Part shown: positions 22,425-34,867 of the stretch, piece by piece | How the letters are laid out: each line of letters starts with the position of its first letter | Numbering within the stretch: position 1 is the first letter of the stretch | Assembly: GCA_940337035.1 (NCBI GenBank) | Contig: CALNHX010003003.1 | Coordinates: forward strand, 97,597 to 161,596 | Reading direction: 5' to 3' | From: Agriotes lineatus | Taxonomy: Eukaryota; Arthropoda; Insecta; Coleoptera; Elateridae | DNA length: 64,000 nt | Program-made: the position numbers and the translations under genes | The notes under the pieces: model-generated | Told to the model about the DNA's origin: nothing | The model's input: only the letters and a program-made list of their open reading frames with translations | The model's database searches: none

Positions 22425-23922
22425 TATAAAGAAAGAAGAACTAGAAGAAGCAGTGAAGGGCATTAAGCTAGAAAAAGCAAGTTGACAAGATGAGATTGGG
22501 CCAGAGATGATAAAATATCTAGGGAAAAAAGGAAAAAGAATGGCTTCTAAACATACTAAGGAAAGCATGGCAGATGAAGTGAAATCCCGAAAGATTGGCA
22601 AGATAATATAATAATCCCAATACATAAGAAGCAAAAATCGGCAAACTGCGAGAATTATAGAGCGATATGCCTATCATCCACGATTAAGAACAATTATTGA
22701 TAAAAAAAATTAGCAGACGAACAAGCAGTGTATAGAACAGGAAGTCAAACAACCCATAATATTGACACAATAAGAAACTTAATAGAGAAAAAAAAGAAAA
22801 GGGAGAAGAATTATTCCTAACCTTCATAGACTTACGGGCGACCTTTGACTCACTACAGATGAAAAGAATCTGGGAGTGCCTAGAACAATTATATGAGCCA
22901 ACGAAATTAATTCGGGTTATAAAGAATATCTACATTAAAGTAAATGGAGTGGTTAGGATAAATGGGGAAGAATAAAAGAAGTTTAGTATGGATACAGGAA
23001 TAAAACAAGGAGATAGTCTGAGCCCAATGTTATTTATAGCGGTAATGAATTGATTATTAAAGAATACCAGAATAAAAACAAAGCCGTACCAAACAGTAAT
23101 AGGATATAACAGATTAGTACCAATAACAATTAATTGTCTCATGTATGCGGATGATATAGTCCTAGTATCGGACACAGAAAAATGAGGCAGCTAACAGGAA
23201 TATGGACGGAAGAAATAGAAAAACAGGAAATAGAGCTGAACATCAATAAGTGCAAAACAATGATAATTAATAAAGCAGAAGAAGAAATAAGAGAACTCGA
23301 TAATAAAGGAACAGAATTGGAGAAAATTACAGCATATGAATACCTCAGGAATATAATATCTGAAGATGGGAAGATAGACCTAGCAAATAGAACAAACAAG
23401 AGCATAAGGATTTATTACGCACTAAAGAAAACAATATTTGGGAAGACAGAAATAGACACAGAAACGAAGCTAAGAGTCTACAATGCAATAGTAGTGCCAA
23501 CGCTGACATATGCAAACGAGTCTTGGACAATGCAAGATAAACATGAAGGAAAAATCATTGCTGCAGAAATTAAGTACCTTAAAAAAATTACAGGAAAAAC
23601 AACGATGGACAGAGAAAGGAATGAACACATAAGACAAAGGGTTCAGCAAGAGGCAATCACAATGAAAATTGAAAGGAATCAGTTAAATTGGTACGGGCAT
23701 ATATTAAGAATGGACCAAAACAGATTAGTAAAGAAGATCATGGAGACTGGTAGAATTGGGAAAAGAAGAACAGGAAGACTCAGAAAAAACTGGCTACAAA
23801 GAATAGAGGAATTAGACAGACGAAGAAGAAAGACGAGAGAAGAGATCAAAACTTTGGCAAAGGACCGGAAGGTATGGAGAAATTGGATCAAGAAATCACA
23901 AGATAATAATCCGACACCCTAA
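22425..23922 (+). pseudogene. Younger LINE reverse transcriptase
   Basis: 3' half of ORF2. Recognisable blocks: EEAVKGIKLEKAS and GPEMIKYLGKKGK at the start; a motif-A stretch FIDLRATFDSLQMKRIWE near 22825; GIKQGDSLSPMLFIAVMN (motif B) near 23000; intact MYADDIVLVSD near 23145; then a clean 246-codon frame from 23182 with ELNINKCKTMI, NAIVVPTLTYANESW, KIIAAEIKYLKKITGKT and WYGHILRMDQNR, ending DNNPTP. The first two thirds contain many stops and shifts while the C-terminal third is open. The same family supplies the 57477-57940 fragment. Confidence 0.9.
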
Positions 23923-23950
23923 GGGTGTATGGATTCCCCCAGAAGAAAAA
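22425..23950 (+). mobile_element. Younger LINE, 5'-truncated, nested
   Basis: Flanked by a perfect 11-bp direct repeat GAGTTTGTAGA (22414-22424 and 23951-23961). The 5' end is truncated within the fingers region. The 3' end closes with a short A-rich tail after CCCCCAGAAGAAAAA. These are hallmarks of target-primed reverse transcription. It inserted into the older minus-strand LINE in opposite orientation. Confidence 0.9.
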
Positions 23951-23961
23951 GAGTTTGTAGA

Positions 23962-24394
23962 ATTTTCTGCATTTCTCTATTAGACGTTTTATAAATAAGA
24001 TGTTATCGTTGCATGAGCGTTCTTTTTGGAAACCTGACTGTTCTTATAGGAGAGCTTTGTTGATTATTTTAGAGTAGTTTTTGTATGCGTTTCTTACTTT
24101 GTTCTTCGATAGTTTTTGTAATTGTTGCAATCTCTTTTTTTTTAAAGAGGGGTGTGACTTGCAGTCTTCCATTCTTTTGGAATTTTAGTATTTTTTCCAG
24201 TATTTATTGAGTAAGTGGAGAAAAGTGTGTGTTTGTATAGTGGGACACCTAAAAGTTCCATATTTAATTTGTCCAGCTCTGCTGATTTACAGTTTTTCAT
24301 TTGTTTTAGTACTAAGTTTAGTTTATCTATGGTAATCACGTCAGTCGAAAAGTATCTGTCGTGTGCTGTAATACACAATTCATTGTTTTCTTGA
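23962..24394 (-). pseudogene. Older LINE, RT fragment (proximal part)
   Basis: Minus-strand ITEYDRYF-type lead-in, then VLKQMKNCKSAELDKLNMEL and KIPKEWKTASHTPLFKK (fingers region of a non-LTR RT). The order relative to 22207-22413 is correct for a minus-strand element. It is flanked on its 5' side by the TIR element at 24395. The same LINE with the same junction occurs at 34868-35005. Confidence 0.8.
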
Positions 24395-25150
24395 GTAGTA
24401 TAGCTACACGATTACTGGGACCGTACGCATATATCCTCGAACGAACTGGATGGCATATCCATCCGAAGCAAATTTCAAATTTTGGAACTACAAAAAAGCA
24501 AAAGGCAATACAAAATCGTCGTTAAAGGCTATAGCATTTGAAGAGTACTATCAATGTTATGTTTAATAATTCAATAAAAGAAAAAAAAATATCTAATAAA
24601 AACTGATCATGGCGCCGGGAACAACAAGAAGAATATACCCCACCACTCCAACCGCATCCACATCTTCAAATCGTATAAATAAAAAGCGGATGGAGATTCT
24701 GGCCATTTATTGTACAGATTGCAAGCAGTGCTATTGCGTCTGCGAGCAATCTATACAACTCCATTCGGCGGGGTATATAAACCTGCATTGTGAAGAGAAG
24801 AAAAGTATAGACCTAAATTGTACCAAAGAATTGTCGAATAACAGTTCAGTAAGTTGCTTTCTCTAAATACTAAAAAGAGAGAGAAAGAGAGATGCCTGTA
24901 CCAGTTAAGTATAAGTGTCCAAAATGTAAAGATTATGAAAGAAAAATCCTCAATCATATTTCAGAAAATCCTAGCGAATAACTGAACTCAGCCTGGTAAT
25001 ATCCCCCTCATTATTTTCTTTTTTTATTTATTGCCAGTCATTATATACTTGTTGTTTTGTATTAGTATTATGAGATAATAAAAGTGATTTATTATTACTT
25101 TTTCCGTTTACAGTAAAACAATCAAGTACAATGTTCATCGTGGACATTCA
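24395..25150 (+). mobile_element. TIR element copy A (3' end lost)
   Basis: Begins with the TIR GTAGTATAGCTACACGATTA and follows copy B (35006-36344) until about 25150, where similarity stops and unrelated sequence begins, so the right TIR is missing. Compared with B it lacks about 270 bases before the gene and about 65 bases inside the second exon. It lies at exactly the same position of the same LINE as copy B. Confidence 0.75.
24609..24981 (+). pseudogene. Cys-rich protein of TIR element, copy A
   Basis: First exon-like frame MAPGTTRRIYPTTPTASTSS then CTDCKQCYCVCEQ and INLHCEEKKSIDLNC. A consensus donor GTAAGT at 24849 follows TCA in phase 0. An AG just before 24892 leads into MPVPVKYKCPKCKDYERKI, giving a 43-nt candidate intron. 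Relative to copy B the second exon has lost the distal Cys pair of its zinc ribbon through an internal deletion, so the protein ends differently (TAA at 24979). AATAAA at 25077-25082 is a possible polyadenylation signal. Function unknown. Probably a decayed paralogue of the gene in copy B. Confidence 0.5.
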
Positions 25151-25442
25151 GCTAAAGCGAGCGAATTTCTCCAGATGGAAGCAAACGTTGCCGTTACTCC
25201 AAGAGTAGCGCTAAGGCGCCGACTGTACCACGACGAACCGTACCAGCTAGTACAACCCCCCGAGGCCACAGGTATCGTATAATCTCTGTACTCTCTGAGT
25301 GCGTTCGCAGAACGCAAAACGTAAATAACGACCGCAGCACACATAGGCCACACCCACCGCATCGACCACAAATTATAAGCGGGGCAGGGACTATACTTTG
25401 CAAAAGAATAAATAACTGAAATCAACCTGGTAATATTCCTCA
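25151..25442. other. Unclassified CpG-containing block
   Basis: Abuts the broken end of TIR element copy A. It has ATTATAAG and AATAAA-like strings and ends with a 35-base stretch (AATAACTGAAATCAACCTGG onward, 25412-25443) also found in both TIR element copies (24976-25013, 35926-35963). Possibly an LTR-like or chimeric fragment. No protein supported. Confidence 0.4.
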
Positions 25443-25780
25443 TCGCCACCGATACTTACGTGCTGAGTGGGTTGCAGTTCACCAAGAAACAAAGAAACAC
25501 GTCTCCAGAGGAAATTGTTAATTTTATTAATATACAAATCATTGACTTAAGAATTACCTATTATTTTGTACTAATAGTTAAAAATATTATACCGTTGTTT
25601 TATAAATTGTGTTTTCCTGACCATATACATTTGAGTTTGAGTAAACATTTTCTCCGATTGAGCTTACTCGAGGTAGAAATTAATAACACGTTTAAGCCTT
25701 TCCGAAATTAATAGAAGTCATAAATTCCCAGAATTATTTGCCAGGACTAAAGTTAAATTCGGAAAGAAAAAACGTTACAA
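25443..25780 (+). repeat. Inverted repeat, left member
   Basis: About 340 bases matching, with moderate divergence, the reverse complement of 26800-27135. Shared words include ACGTGCTGA, TTGTGTTTTCCT, GTAGAAATTAAT and CCAGGACTAAA. It encloses a degenerate LINE. Confidence 0.75.
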
Positions 25781-26154
25781 CACAGCCTAACTGACACATC
25801 AATAAACAAAAACATTTTTTGGTTCTGGGGACGTGAAAGTCTGTTGAAAACTCAATTTCGAATTTTTGGAGTGAATTCAATACTTCCTTTATTGTAAAAG
25901 GAAGTAAAAGCAACTTCATCTTTGAGAAAGGCAACTTTTTCTGTTCCCTCGTAGAACAGAAAAATAAAGCAAGAAAATGAGACAGACCAGAGAAAAGGAA
26001 TAAAACTATAAATCTTTAAGAAGCAAATAATGTTACACAAGAGAAAAATCCAAATACTGTAGGAATATCTAAGTCAGATAGATAAGACAAGGAAACAAGA
26101 TGATATAAAAAATTGATAAAAGTAATTAAAAAAACGCAATGAATTTTGTCCCCA

Positions 26155-26790
26155 AATAGACCCGTACAAGGACAGTAACGACGAAATATTAACTAAACGA
26201 AATGCTATCCTAACCAGATGGAAAGAAGATTTCGCTGAATAAATCAAAATCAAAAGTTGGGCGTAAAAGAAGTCAGGATACAAGCTGGGTCTGATAACGT
26301 ACAACCACATACTCCGCAACTGCATATTCCGGAACCTAATCTAGCAGAAGTATTAGAAGGCATTACCCAATTAAAGAACAATCAAGGGTGCAGATAGTGT
26401 ACCTGTTCAGTCGTTTAAGCGAGGAGGAAAGTTGGGTGGCTCAAAAAATACTTGAAATAATAAAAATGGTACGGGTTACAGAAAAAATGCTGGAAGACTA
26501 GAAATTAGTAATTATCTGTCCAATACATAAGCAAGGAGGTCGAAGAGACTGCAGTAACTATAGGGGTACCTCAATAGTATGCCTACAAAATCTTCACATA
26601 CATACGCAAATAATTAGAAATCTAGGCAGACAGTTTAGTTTGGTAATATTCGTATGCTCACAAATTACGGGAAAAGCCATCACAGATCAAATATTCGATT
26701 GCCCACAAATTATGGAGAAAGAATGGGAAGTCCAACTTTCCATTCCTAATTTATTTATAGACTTGTGACAAGCATACAATAGCATTACTA
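26155..26790 (+). pseudogene. Highly degenerate LINE RT fragment
   Basis: Scattered non-LTR RT blocks in the right order, separated by stops and shifts: NLAEVLEGITQLKNNQG (lead-in to the fingers), LVIICPIHKQGGRRDCSNYR (fingers motif) and LSIPNLFIDL followed by QAYNSITRR (motif A). It lies inside the loop of the 25443-27135 inverted repeat. Clearly dead. Confidence 0.7.
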
Positions 26791-26799
26791 GACGTAATC

Positions 26800-27135
26800 T
26801 TGTAACATTTCATCCTTCCGAATTTAATTTTAGTCCTGGTAAATTATTCTGAAAAGTTATTACTTCCACTAATTTCGGAAAAGCTCAAACCGTTTAATTA
26901 ATTTCTACTTTGAGTAGCTCAACCGCAGAAACGTTCAATCACTCTCAAATGCATAAGGTTAGGAAAACACAATTATAACTTAACAGTATAATTTTTTTAG
27001 CTAATTGTACAACATAATACTTAATTTTACGAAAATGCTAAATATATTGATAAACTAAAAAATTCCTTCTGAAGTCGCGTTTTTTACTTTCCTGGTTGGT
27101 CCGTAACTCAATCAGCACGTATGTGTGGTTGGCGG
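26800..27135 (-). repeat. Inverted repeat, right member
   Basis: Partner of 25443-25780. The pair spans about 1.7 kb with a 1-kb loop. Divergence by eye is around 20-25 percent, much older than the palindrome at 1-10763. Confidence 0.75.
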
Positions 27136-27859
27136 CTGGTCTTGGACTTGGAATGAAGTAGGTACGCTGTCCTGTATGTCTGATGTCCGGAACGTCATTT
27201 TTTGAGATAAGCGATGGGCGAGCCGTCAAAATACGAGGCGTTAATTACATATATTTTTACTTCTACATTGCTAGAGCCTATAAGTGGAGAGGTTACAGAG
27301 TAAGTGAGACAGACAACCAACTCTTCTACAGACTTGGTGAGCTGTGCGCAAGCGTCGTCCAGCGAGGTGGGAAAGTGAACCTCACGGTCAAGTTTAAAAT
27401 TCACTTCTAAAGGCGGAGTTCGAATTCTCTGGAATGCGCACGAGACGCGTAGTACTCAGAGTGAGACTATGTCGGCGCCGTAATGTTTTCGCACGTTCCC
27501 AGACCCTACTAGCAATATAGAAGTAAAAATATATGGCTAATAGGAGCAAACCATTCCGTTTCTAGAGCTAGAAATATTGGAAGGAGAGACAAATTAACCC
27601 TCTGGTTACCGTCTACACACATTTTTTACATTACACAGGAATGGCTGTACTCAGTACACATAAATCTTAAACTGCAGCTACCTAAATTCGTACCTTTGTA
27701 CAAAAATATTGTTATAAACTTTTTAATCCCACCTGTATTACTACATCTAGGAACCGTAGTTCAAAGTGGTCGACTTACACAATATTACTGGCTCTTGCAG
27801 CGGAATGGTTTGATGCTATTAGCACAGAATAAACTCCTAACGGACTCGACACTCGCGGC
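27136..27859. other. Low-repeat sequence; short inverted pair
   Basis: No gene supported. A 27-base inverted pair around ATATTTTTACTTCTA lies at about 27247-27275 and 27508-27536. Moderately CpG-rich between 27330 and 27490. Confidence 0.4.
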
Positions 27860-28130
27860 TTTGGTAGGGGTCTAAAAATCAGTGCGCATGCGTAGCGCTA
27901 GCGAGTAGATTTGTGACGTCATGACGTCTGTTTCCATGGATTGGTTTTAACAGGTATTGTCGGTGGTGCGCCTATAATTCAACTTTTTAAATTTCCCGCT
28001 TTTTCTACTTTCTCACAGTATGGCCGCCTGACCAAAATAAGGCACCTCGAACATCAAAGACGCCGCCGCGGGGCGTCGCTTCTGAGTCTGTTAGGTGTTT
28101 ATTCTGTGCTGTTAGCGTCCCTTGTTAAAA
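27860..28130 (+). promoter_or_regulatory. CpG-rich promoter-like region
   Basis: Contains TGCGCATGCG at 27883-27892 (half of the NRF-1/erect-wing palindrome) overlapped by an arthropod initiator-like TCAGT (27879-27883), then TGACGTCATGACGTC at 27914-27928 (a full CRE/ATF site TGACGTCA plus a half site). A pyrimidine tract and TCACAG near 28010-28020 could be a splice acceptor. The combination is typical of housekeeping-gene promoters. The downstream ATG near 28130 opens MSRLVYVSHSARICVKCG before possible donors, but I could not connect it to further exons. Confidence 0.4.
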
Positions 28131-29539
28131 TGTCGCGGTTGGTGTATGTTTCGCACTCTGCAAGAATATGCGTAAAATGCGGTAATTTCAAGATATCTGT
28201 TGTTCCGGGGAAATGTATTAGCTGGTGCAGATCAGGGTTGTACCTTAGTATGGAAATTTGTTACTGCAGGAGTACCGGCAACTTGCGATTTTACCTGCTG
28301 AAATTCGCCCACTGGTGGCCGAGGGGGTCCTACTGTGGTTCGAGCCCACCGTCACAAATAGTATTGAAAAAATGTCTCGTACGTCTTAATAACCTCTTGT
28401 TTGCCAACTAGCTCAGTATGCAAGAGAACTCTTACCTTTGTCTGCTAACTGTATAATATATTCATTGAAAGTTGTACCTGATAACTATGAGGAAACATCT
28501 TGTTACGGTATTAAAACAACTTTACGACACCCACCCAAGGTGTGCATCGCACCACGGAATCAGTCCTGGAAAACTGGCACACTTGCCCTGAGATTTGCTA
28601 AAAACAGACTAAAGGCCACAGCTGGAACGCTCAGGGAGTCGGGTGTGAGTCACACGATACGTTCTGGGCAAGCGTGTTGAGGCATATATAGGGTACGTCA
28701 AAATTATAAGGGCGCCACCAAACCTGACTTTAAATGGGCTCGGGTAACCGGGCTTGGACGGTTAGACGAGGCAACAAGTACGCTAGTTACTACTTGATAA
28801 GGGTACTCGAGAAGTATCGAACTCGGATGACAAAATCGATAATTTGAGGTTTGAATCGTTAGTTCGGGTTTGTGCTGCCACTGCGGGGGCGGCTGCTCCA
28901 CTTACCTACACACTCCACCACTCAGAGGTCGTCGTACATCTAATCGTGACACTAGCTGTTTATTCTGAAAAAGTAAAGCATGCAGGGGTTGTACACAGTA
29001 ATAAGCCCCGCGCTTGCACAATTGTCTATTGAATGACGTTATACAGGATCAGGCAACGAATGGGTCACCATACTAAACCTAGGGCTTAACGTAAACCCCA
29101 GCTGGAGGTGATCGCACTATAACTAAAGCGTACAAATGTTACACACAAAAACAATATCCAAATAGAATGTTACAAGAAAGAGTTCGAAACGCCTAAAATT
29201 AGCAACGCAGCGAAAGTCAATGTTTGCACAGTTACAAACCAAGAATGTACTACTGAATGAATGCGACCAAAGTCCATCGCTTACACGGCACATTCGCGTA
29301 AAAGGGGGTCACTAAGTTACATAATCTCGTTAAATGGTACCTGGTATTTATTCTGGACTTCTCCTGAGCAGTACGGGTTGCAGTCAGCAGCGCCTACAGT
29401 TGCAAGCACATCTCCTTGGGCAAAGATTCCGCCGAATAATGGCGTAATATTTCAATGTAGTCACTCACATGGTATCGGTGTGACAGAAACGTATGGGCAT
29501 TATTCACGTCCTGCAGCGAGTCCCCAACAACTTGTAGAA
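28131..29539. other. No gene identified
   Basis: Mixed-composition sequence with two medium open frames (27941-28411 and 29261-29788) that show no recognisable domain. TGGCCGAGGGG (28316-28326) and GGTTCGAGCCC (28337-28347) mimic Pol III boxes A and B but are too close together for a tRNA gene. Confidence 0.4.
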
Positions 29540-29960
29540 ATGAAAGAACCACTTCTTTTCACGACATGGCCGGACGTAGCCCCCAACGGCAACGCCAAGG
29601 AAAACGCGCTCACAAAACGACACGTGCGTCACACACAAGAGCTTCCTGCCGACTCGCTTAAGGCGAAACAGTTTATCAAACACTTGCTGAAGCAGCACGA
29701 GACGGGAAAAAGGCTGGCGTCTCCGCCATGGCGGGAACGCCGGGCCAACACACACTCTGCGACCTTCTTGATCAACGGCCTGAGCTGAACTGCCTAGCAA
29801 GAAGCGTTACGACGCCGCAAGTGGCGTGAGCCAAAACGGCGTTACCACGTGACTCTCGACAGCCAATGGCGATGCGCCCAATAAAACAAATACGTTCCGG
29901 TGACAAAGAGAGCGCGAGGCCTCGCAGTCGCACCAGCAGCGTAATTTCTAGAAGGTTCGA
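29540..29960. promoter_or_regulatory. Second CpG-rich regulatory-like patch
   Basis: Dense CpG, with CACGTGAC at 29846-29853 (E-box of the USF/MITF-TFE type) and CCAAT at 29863-29867, near GCGATGCGCCC. Direction of any transcript is not clear. Open frames on both strands here (plus to 29788, minus from 29800) are explained by GC-rich composition and show no known domain. Confidence 0.3.
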
Positions 29961-32900
29961 AAATCTTGCGAGCGTTAACACACGGCTGTCAAAGTACCAA
30001 CAAAGAGGTGCCCCAGATGACGAAAAATACTGCGCTTGAGGACAAATAATCATTATTATGGAATTATGCGATGAAGCCAAATAAGTAACTAAAAGGGTTT
30101 AACATACGGGCATGCTGCCCTAAAGCCTAGGTGGCCAATTAAAATACGGTTGGGTGCCAAAATGACCTGACAATCTGTTCATTTGCTTCCAAATGTTGCT
30201 ACATGTTCGGTCTTAAAAGGATCAAATTTTGATATTAGTTCTACACAGCCAAGAAAGTTACCATTTCTCACAGAGTCTAATATTTCATTATCGCCATGCA
30301 TTGGATGTTCACGGGAAGCTAAAAATTTCACAACTTCGACAACTTTTAAGAGCATATTTCGCCCAGACGAACCTTCTTCATTGTACTATTCTGCTATTCT
30401 ACAATCCATTCTTTGTAAAGCTAGACTTCTACTAACAAAATTTAAAACGCACTCTCTGTGTTCAGAGTTGTCAAGATCGTTTATTGGATGGTTATTTTCC
30501 CAATCATCAAACCCCTTCGCTGCTAGAAATGTCGTTCCTTCATAGGAAGCCTGTTAAAGCTTGCATTACAATTTGGGCTTAAAGTCACTGAAATCAATGG
30601 CAACGATTGTGCTGTTGCTGCGCACTAGCTACGACTGAAAAAAATGTCTAGTTTCGGTATTTTCTTGATCACAGTAACCTGCAGTTCAAGACGCTCCTTG
30701 ACACATTATCTAAATTCTGTCCCACTTGGTTTTTAAACAAATCTGGACCATCTTTGCCACTCATTGTTCAACCTATAAATGAAATGTAAATTAAACTACG
30801 ATTTAATACAAAACTAAACTTTACTTACAGGACTGCACTCGGTACAATAACATTATAATTTATAACTATTAATGCAACGTTCAATGGTTACTATAATAAC
30901 ACTAATTTATTTGCACCACTGTTGTTCGCTATATGACTTCTCCTATTCGACTCCCGGAAATACCTATATGTCGTGCCTTATACCTTTCAAACGCGGGGGT
31001 CTAGAGAGAATTGGAAATGTCGCGGATGATAATCGATCATTCTGGAAAGTTCTTGTTTGTACAGGCGGAAAACGGTATTGACGACAAAAGATAGGCCCTC
31101 AAGTGGGCAAAACAACGCCACACGTTTGGGAGCCCGTTTGCTACAGCCTAAACCGGCTTTACAACAAAAGAACAATGGCACCACTTGGGATGCCATCTTG
31201 TTACAGCATGAACTTCTCTAAAACAAAAACGCCAATTTGTTACCACATAAAAACGACTTCACGACAAAATCAGAAAAATTACACAGATCCGTTTCCCCAA
31301 CCCCGGTACGATGAGTTGTAACAAAGGCTTCCCCGGCTAAAACGGTCAGCAAGAAGTGGTGTTCTTTACGACCTTAGATTAGGGCTACGATCCGTAAACG
31401 AAATACAGGTGTTAAATATTTAGCACCACCACTTTTGTTGATAAACCCGTCTACGTAAAACTGAAAACCATAGACGAAGCTTAGGAGGTGTTTGCAGTGA
31501 ACTAACTTCCCCTTAGTTAATTGTCTCCAAAACTCCCCTGTATTCCTTACAAAAAAAAAACACAACGCAAATACTCATGCAACAGTTGATATATGAAATA
31601 ATAATGCACCAAGTACTTAATTAAATGAAATCTATTGAGTTGAAGACATGTGAAATAATTATACAAACATAAAATTTAATAAATGGGTTAGTAGCTTTAA
31701 AATTACTTGACAGGAACAACGTTTACTTACAATAGTGACATGAGAAATCGTGAATTCGACAACAACAAAATTTACTATGACGATATTCCTCGAACGTTCA
31801 TTAAAAGCGAAACATAAAATCTCAAACTAGGTGTGCATCATACGGTAGCTTTAATTACGCACGCACACCTTCCGAACAACGTCGCACAAAAGGGTTTAAA
31901 ATGCACTATAAGTAACTAGAAACAAATACATGGTTTTTAGAATCCAGGGTAGTCAACATTGATGTTCACCGAAGTTTCCAGCAACTGGTAGAATCAGCAA
32001 CTGCTTAAAAGGGGGTTTGCAGGAGGCAGAAACAGGGCTTCAAGACGATGTTTGCCACAGTCAGGAGTTGAAACGATAATATTCTCCTCGGAGGGTAAAT
32101 AGTCGACGAAAACAATGTTCAACATGCGAGATCAACACAACGTCTGTTTAAGCTGGTACCTTTGAGAATACGGTAATTAATCCGCTGAAGCGGTAATTGG
32201 AAGTCTCGTAACCCTCCGGTAAAGATTCTTCTACCACAACTAACTTATTTGCGTCATTTCAACCCCAACAGCTAGTGCACACATCACGACGAAACACCAA
32301 GGGTGCCCACGAAGCGAAACAAAACAGTTCAACTTCTTCGGATGGCACAAAAATCAACGAAAAGCACAGTTAATTTTAACTTCTGCAAAAGGCACAACCA
32401 TCAACGAAAAGCACACAGTTAATTGAACGAAGTGCTTCACAGCGCGAGCTGCTGGGGACTTGGAATAGACGACCCAGTTCTTGACTCTCTTAAGACAGTC
32501 GCGGGGCTCCGAATGAATTACTCCGGAAGGAAATTCTGAAACTAAATGAAAAGGCGCACGCTCTACTCAGCTTCTTACTTTGTTCAACTTATGGACCCCG
32601 CGGAAAAGTTTCAGTATGATGAAATCCTAACTCAGCGGTATGTCTAGAAAGTTCTGGGAAGTTCTCGCCTGCATAAACGACAAAACCGCAGACAATGGGC
32701 CGTCAAGCAACGTTCACATTCTTAGAATGCCATAAGGCACATTGCGACATAGCATGCAGGAACAAAGCTAAATTTGGAATTAAGTATCGACGGAATAAAG
32801 TTTTGAGCCTTTGCCGAACTTTTAATTTAGGCGTGGCTGTACTAAGAAGAGGATTACAAGATCAAAGTTAAAAATTGGCAGAAAGGAGAAAAAGAGCGAA

Positions 32901-34858
32901 AATACAGCAAATTGTCCTCATATTGCGTTTCTGAATAATGTCTTTGTGTTGGTATTTATATTACGGTATAAATGGTTTTCTTTGATAATTACGTAATTTT
33001 TAATATGAATTCACTAATGTTTTCACGCTATTTAAAAATTTATTATACATCGATGAACGATGAATGCACGATGTCAAAGTTTAATAAGAGCAATACTTAT
33101 AACTTTAGACGTATATTTGCGTCCGAAAATCCCTGTCACCCTAGGCTGCAGCTTACTCAGCCTATGGGTTAATCAAACCCTGTAACTAACAAGAAATTAT
33201 ATTTAATAACTTACCTCGGGCACTTTCTTCGAAAATTATTGAAATTTGTTTATTTTCCTATTGATAACAACAGTTGAAATGCACGTAATACATATATACA
33301 AAGCCGGTGGTCATAAAATAAGTATTTTTTTCTACGACCACTTCTAAAAGTAGGCCTTTTAGCACTAACTTGTTTCACTAAAAATGATGTTTTATAAATC
33401 AGCGTGTTAAAAGTGAAATTTAGCCCATGTGCTAAAAATAAACAGCTGGTGTTAAATTTAGAATTTTGAACTGGAAGTGAGGTTATAAAGTTATTCTAGT
33501 TACTTATTTCCTTAGAGGTAAAGTGTTTTTTAAATAATGAATGCATTATGTAGTGAATAAAGTCAAATGTGTACATTTATAATTACCTTTGATAACTAAC
33601 TTTGACAGCTACCGGCTGCAGAAACAGTCACCTATGCCGTCAAGGCCATCTCTTTACTATGACATAAATCATAATTGCAAACCTTTGTTAAACCGACATT
33701 TATGGATTAATAACAGTAAATTTAAGGCCGTAGAAAAAATATTGCGTGCAAACACGTGCATAAACATCCACTTTTAGCACTTGTTGCACAAGTAGCTATT
33801 TTAAATTGAAATTCATTTTGGCACGTACTACCTACCGCTAATACTGCTATAGGAACTTTTAAGTACAGTCGCGATAACATAAACCGGGACAAGTCCTGTA
33901 GGGCCATTTTCTACTACTACTAGATTATAATTTTGCCTTCCTAATTGTTCATGAAATTATATCATGTGCCAATGCACCAAAATGAACTGGTCAATTCAAT
34001 ATAAGCAGCTTGAGATAGCATCGGCAATGAGTTTATTTGGACAATTTAACTTAGTCAAATTTTACCCGCTATATAGGTATTTCCGTAGTGGTACCAGCAT
34101 GTCGTTTGACTGAAATTGACTCGTCTCATTGTGTACTGTTTATTAATATATTTTTGTGAAATACAATAATTTAGGTAGTCTGATTATAATTAGGTCAGTT
34201 CATTTTAGGCTATACTACTTCATAGTAGATCATTTGCACTGAAATTTTTAAGAATAAAATAAGATAACTAGTAATTTATTAGGGTGACCTTATTTATGTT
34301 TCAACTTCGAGCTGGTGCATGTTATCGTCGTTATATTAGTATAGTTGTCGATATTAAGTATTTCGTTACTCAGATGTTTCGGTACAGAATTGTGAGTAAG
34401 ATGAGATCGTAGTTGCTGTATATCTTTAAGATAACCTTAAATGTGTTGAACTGCCCTTTACTGGTTTGATTCGTTTCTTACAGACCCATTGATCGAGTAC
34501 ACTACATGCATCTGGTAGAATCAATACAATTTTCAAACCTAGGTCTAAATACGAACCATTTGTATTTTAGATCACATTTGGTATGTATAGTATGTAGCGT
34601 TAACGAATATTTGTAAATGAGTGTTTTGCAATAAGCAACTGATTCAAAAGTATTTGTAATACAAATATTGTCTTCTTACAGAACCACAGCAAAACGTCAA
34701 GTGTAACATTGATGCAATAACGGGGCGTCTTGCATGATTCTGTCAATTTACATCATAGGCTTTAGGTAAGCATATAAGTAACTATCGTTTATATATGAGA
34801 AAATGTTGTTAGCGGTCATAAAACACTTAACTCAACAAAAAATGTGGGGCCACCATGT
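29961..34858. other. No gene or repeat identified
   Basis: About 4.9 kb of sequence without a recognisable coding domain, long tandem repeat or element end. Composition varies from CpG-containing (31.1-32.7 kb) to AT-rich (33-34.8 kb). It could be intron or intergenic DNA of a host gene. Confidence 0.4.
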
Positions 34859-34867
34859 TTTAAAAGT

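Noticed and set aside
28316..28347. tRNA gene from box A and box B-like words
   Set aside because: The boxes are only ten bases apart and no cloverleaf can be drawn.
27941..28411. 156-codon frame as a gene
   Set aside because: No recognisable domain, begins inside the promoter-like patch, and crosses what look like splice signals.
29261..29788. 175-codon frame as a gene
   Set aside because: Long only because the region is CpG-rich; the opposite strand is also open; no domain recognised.
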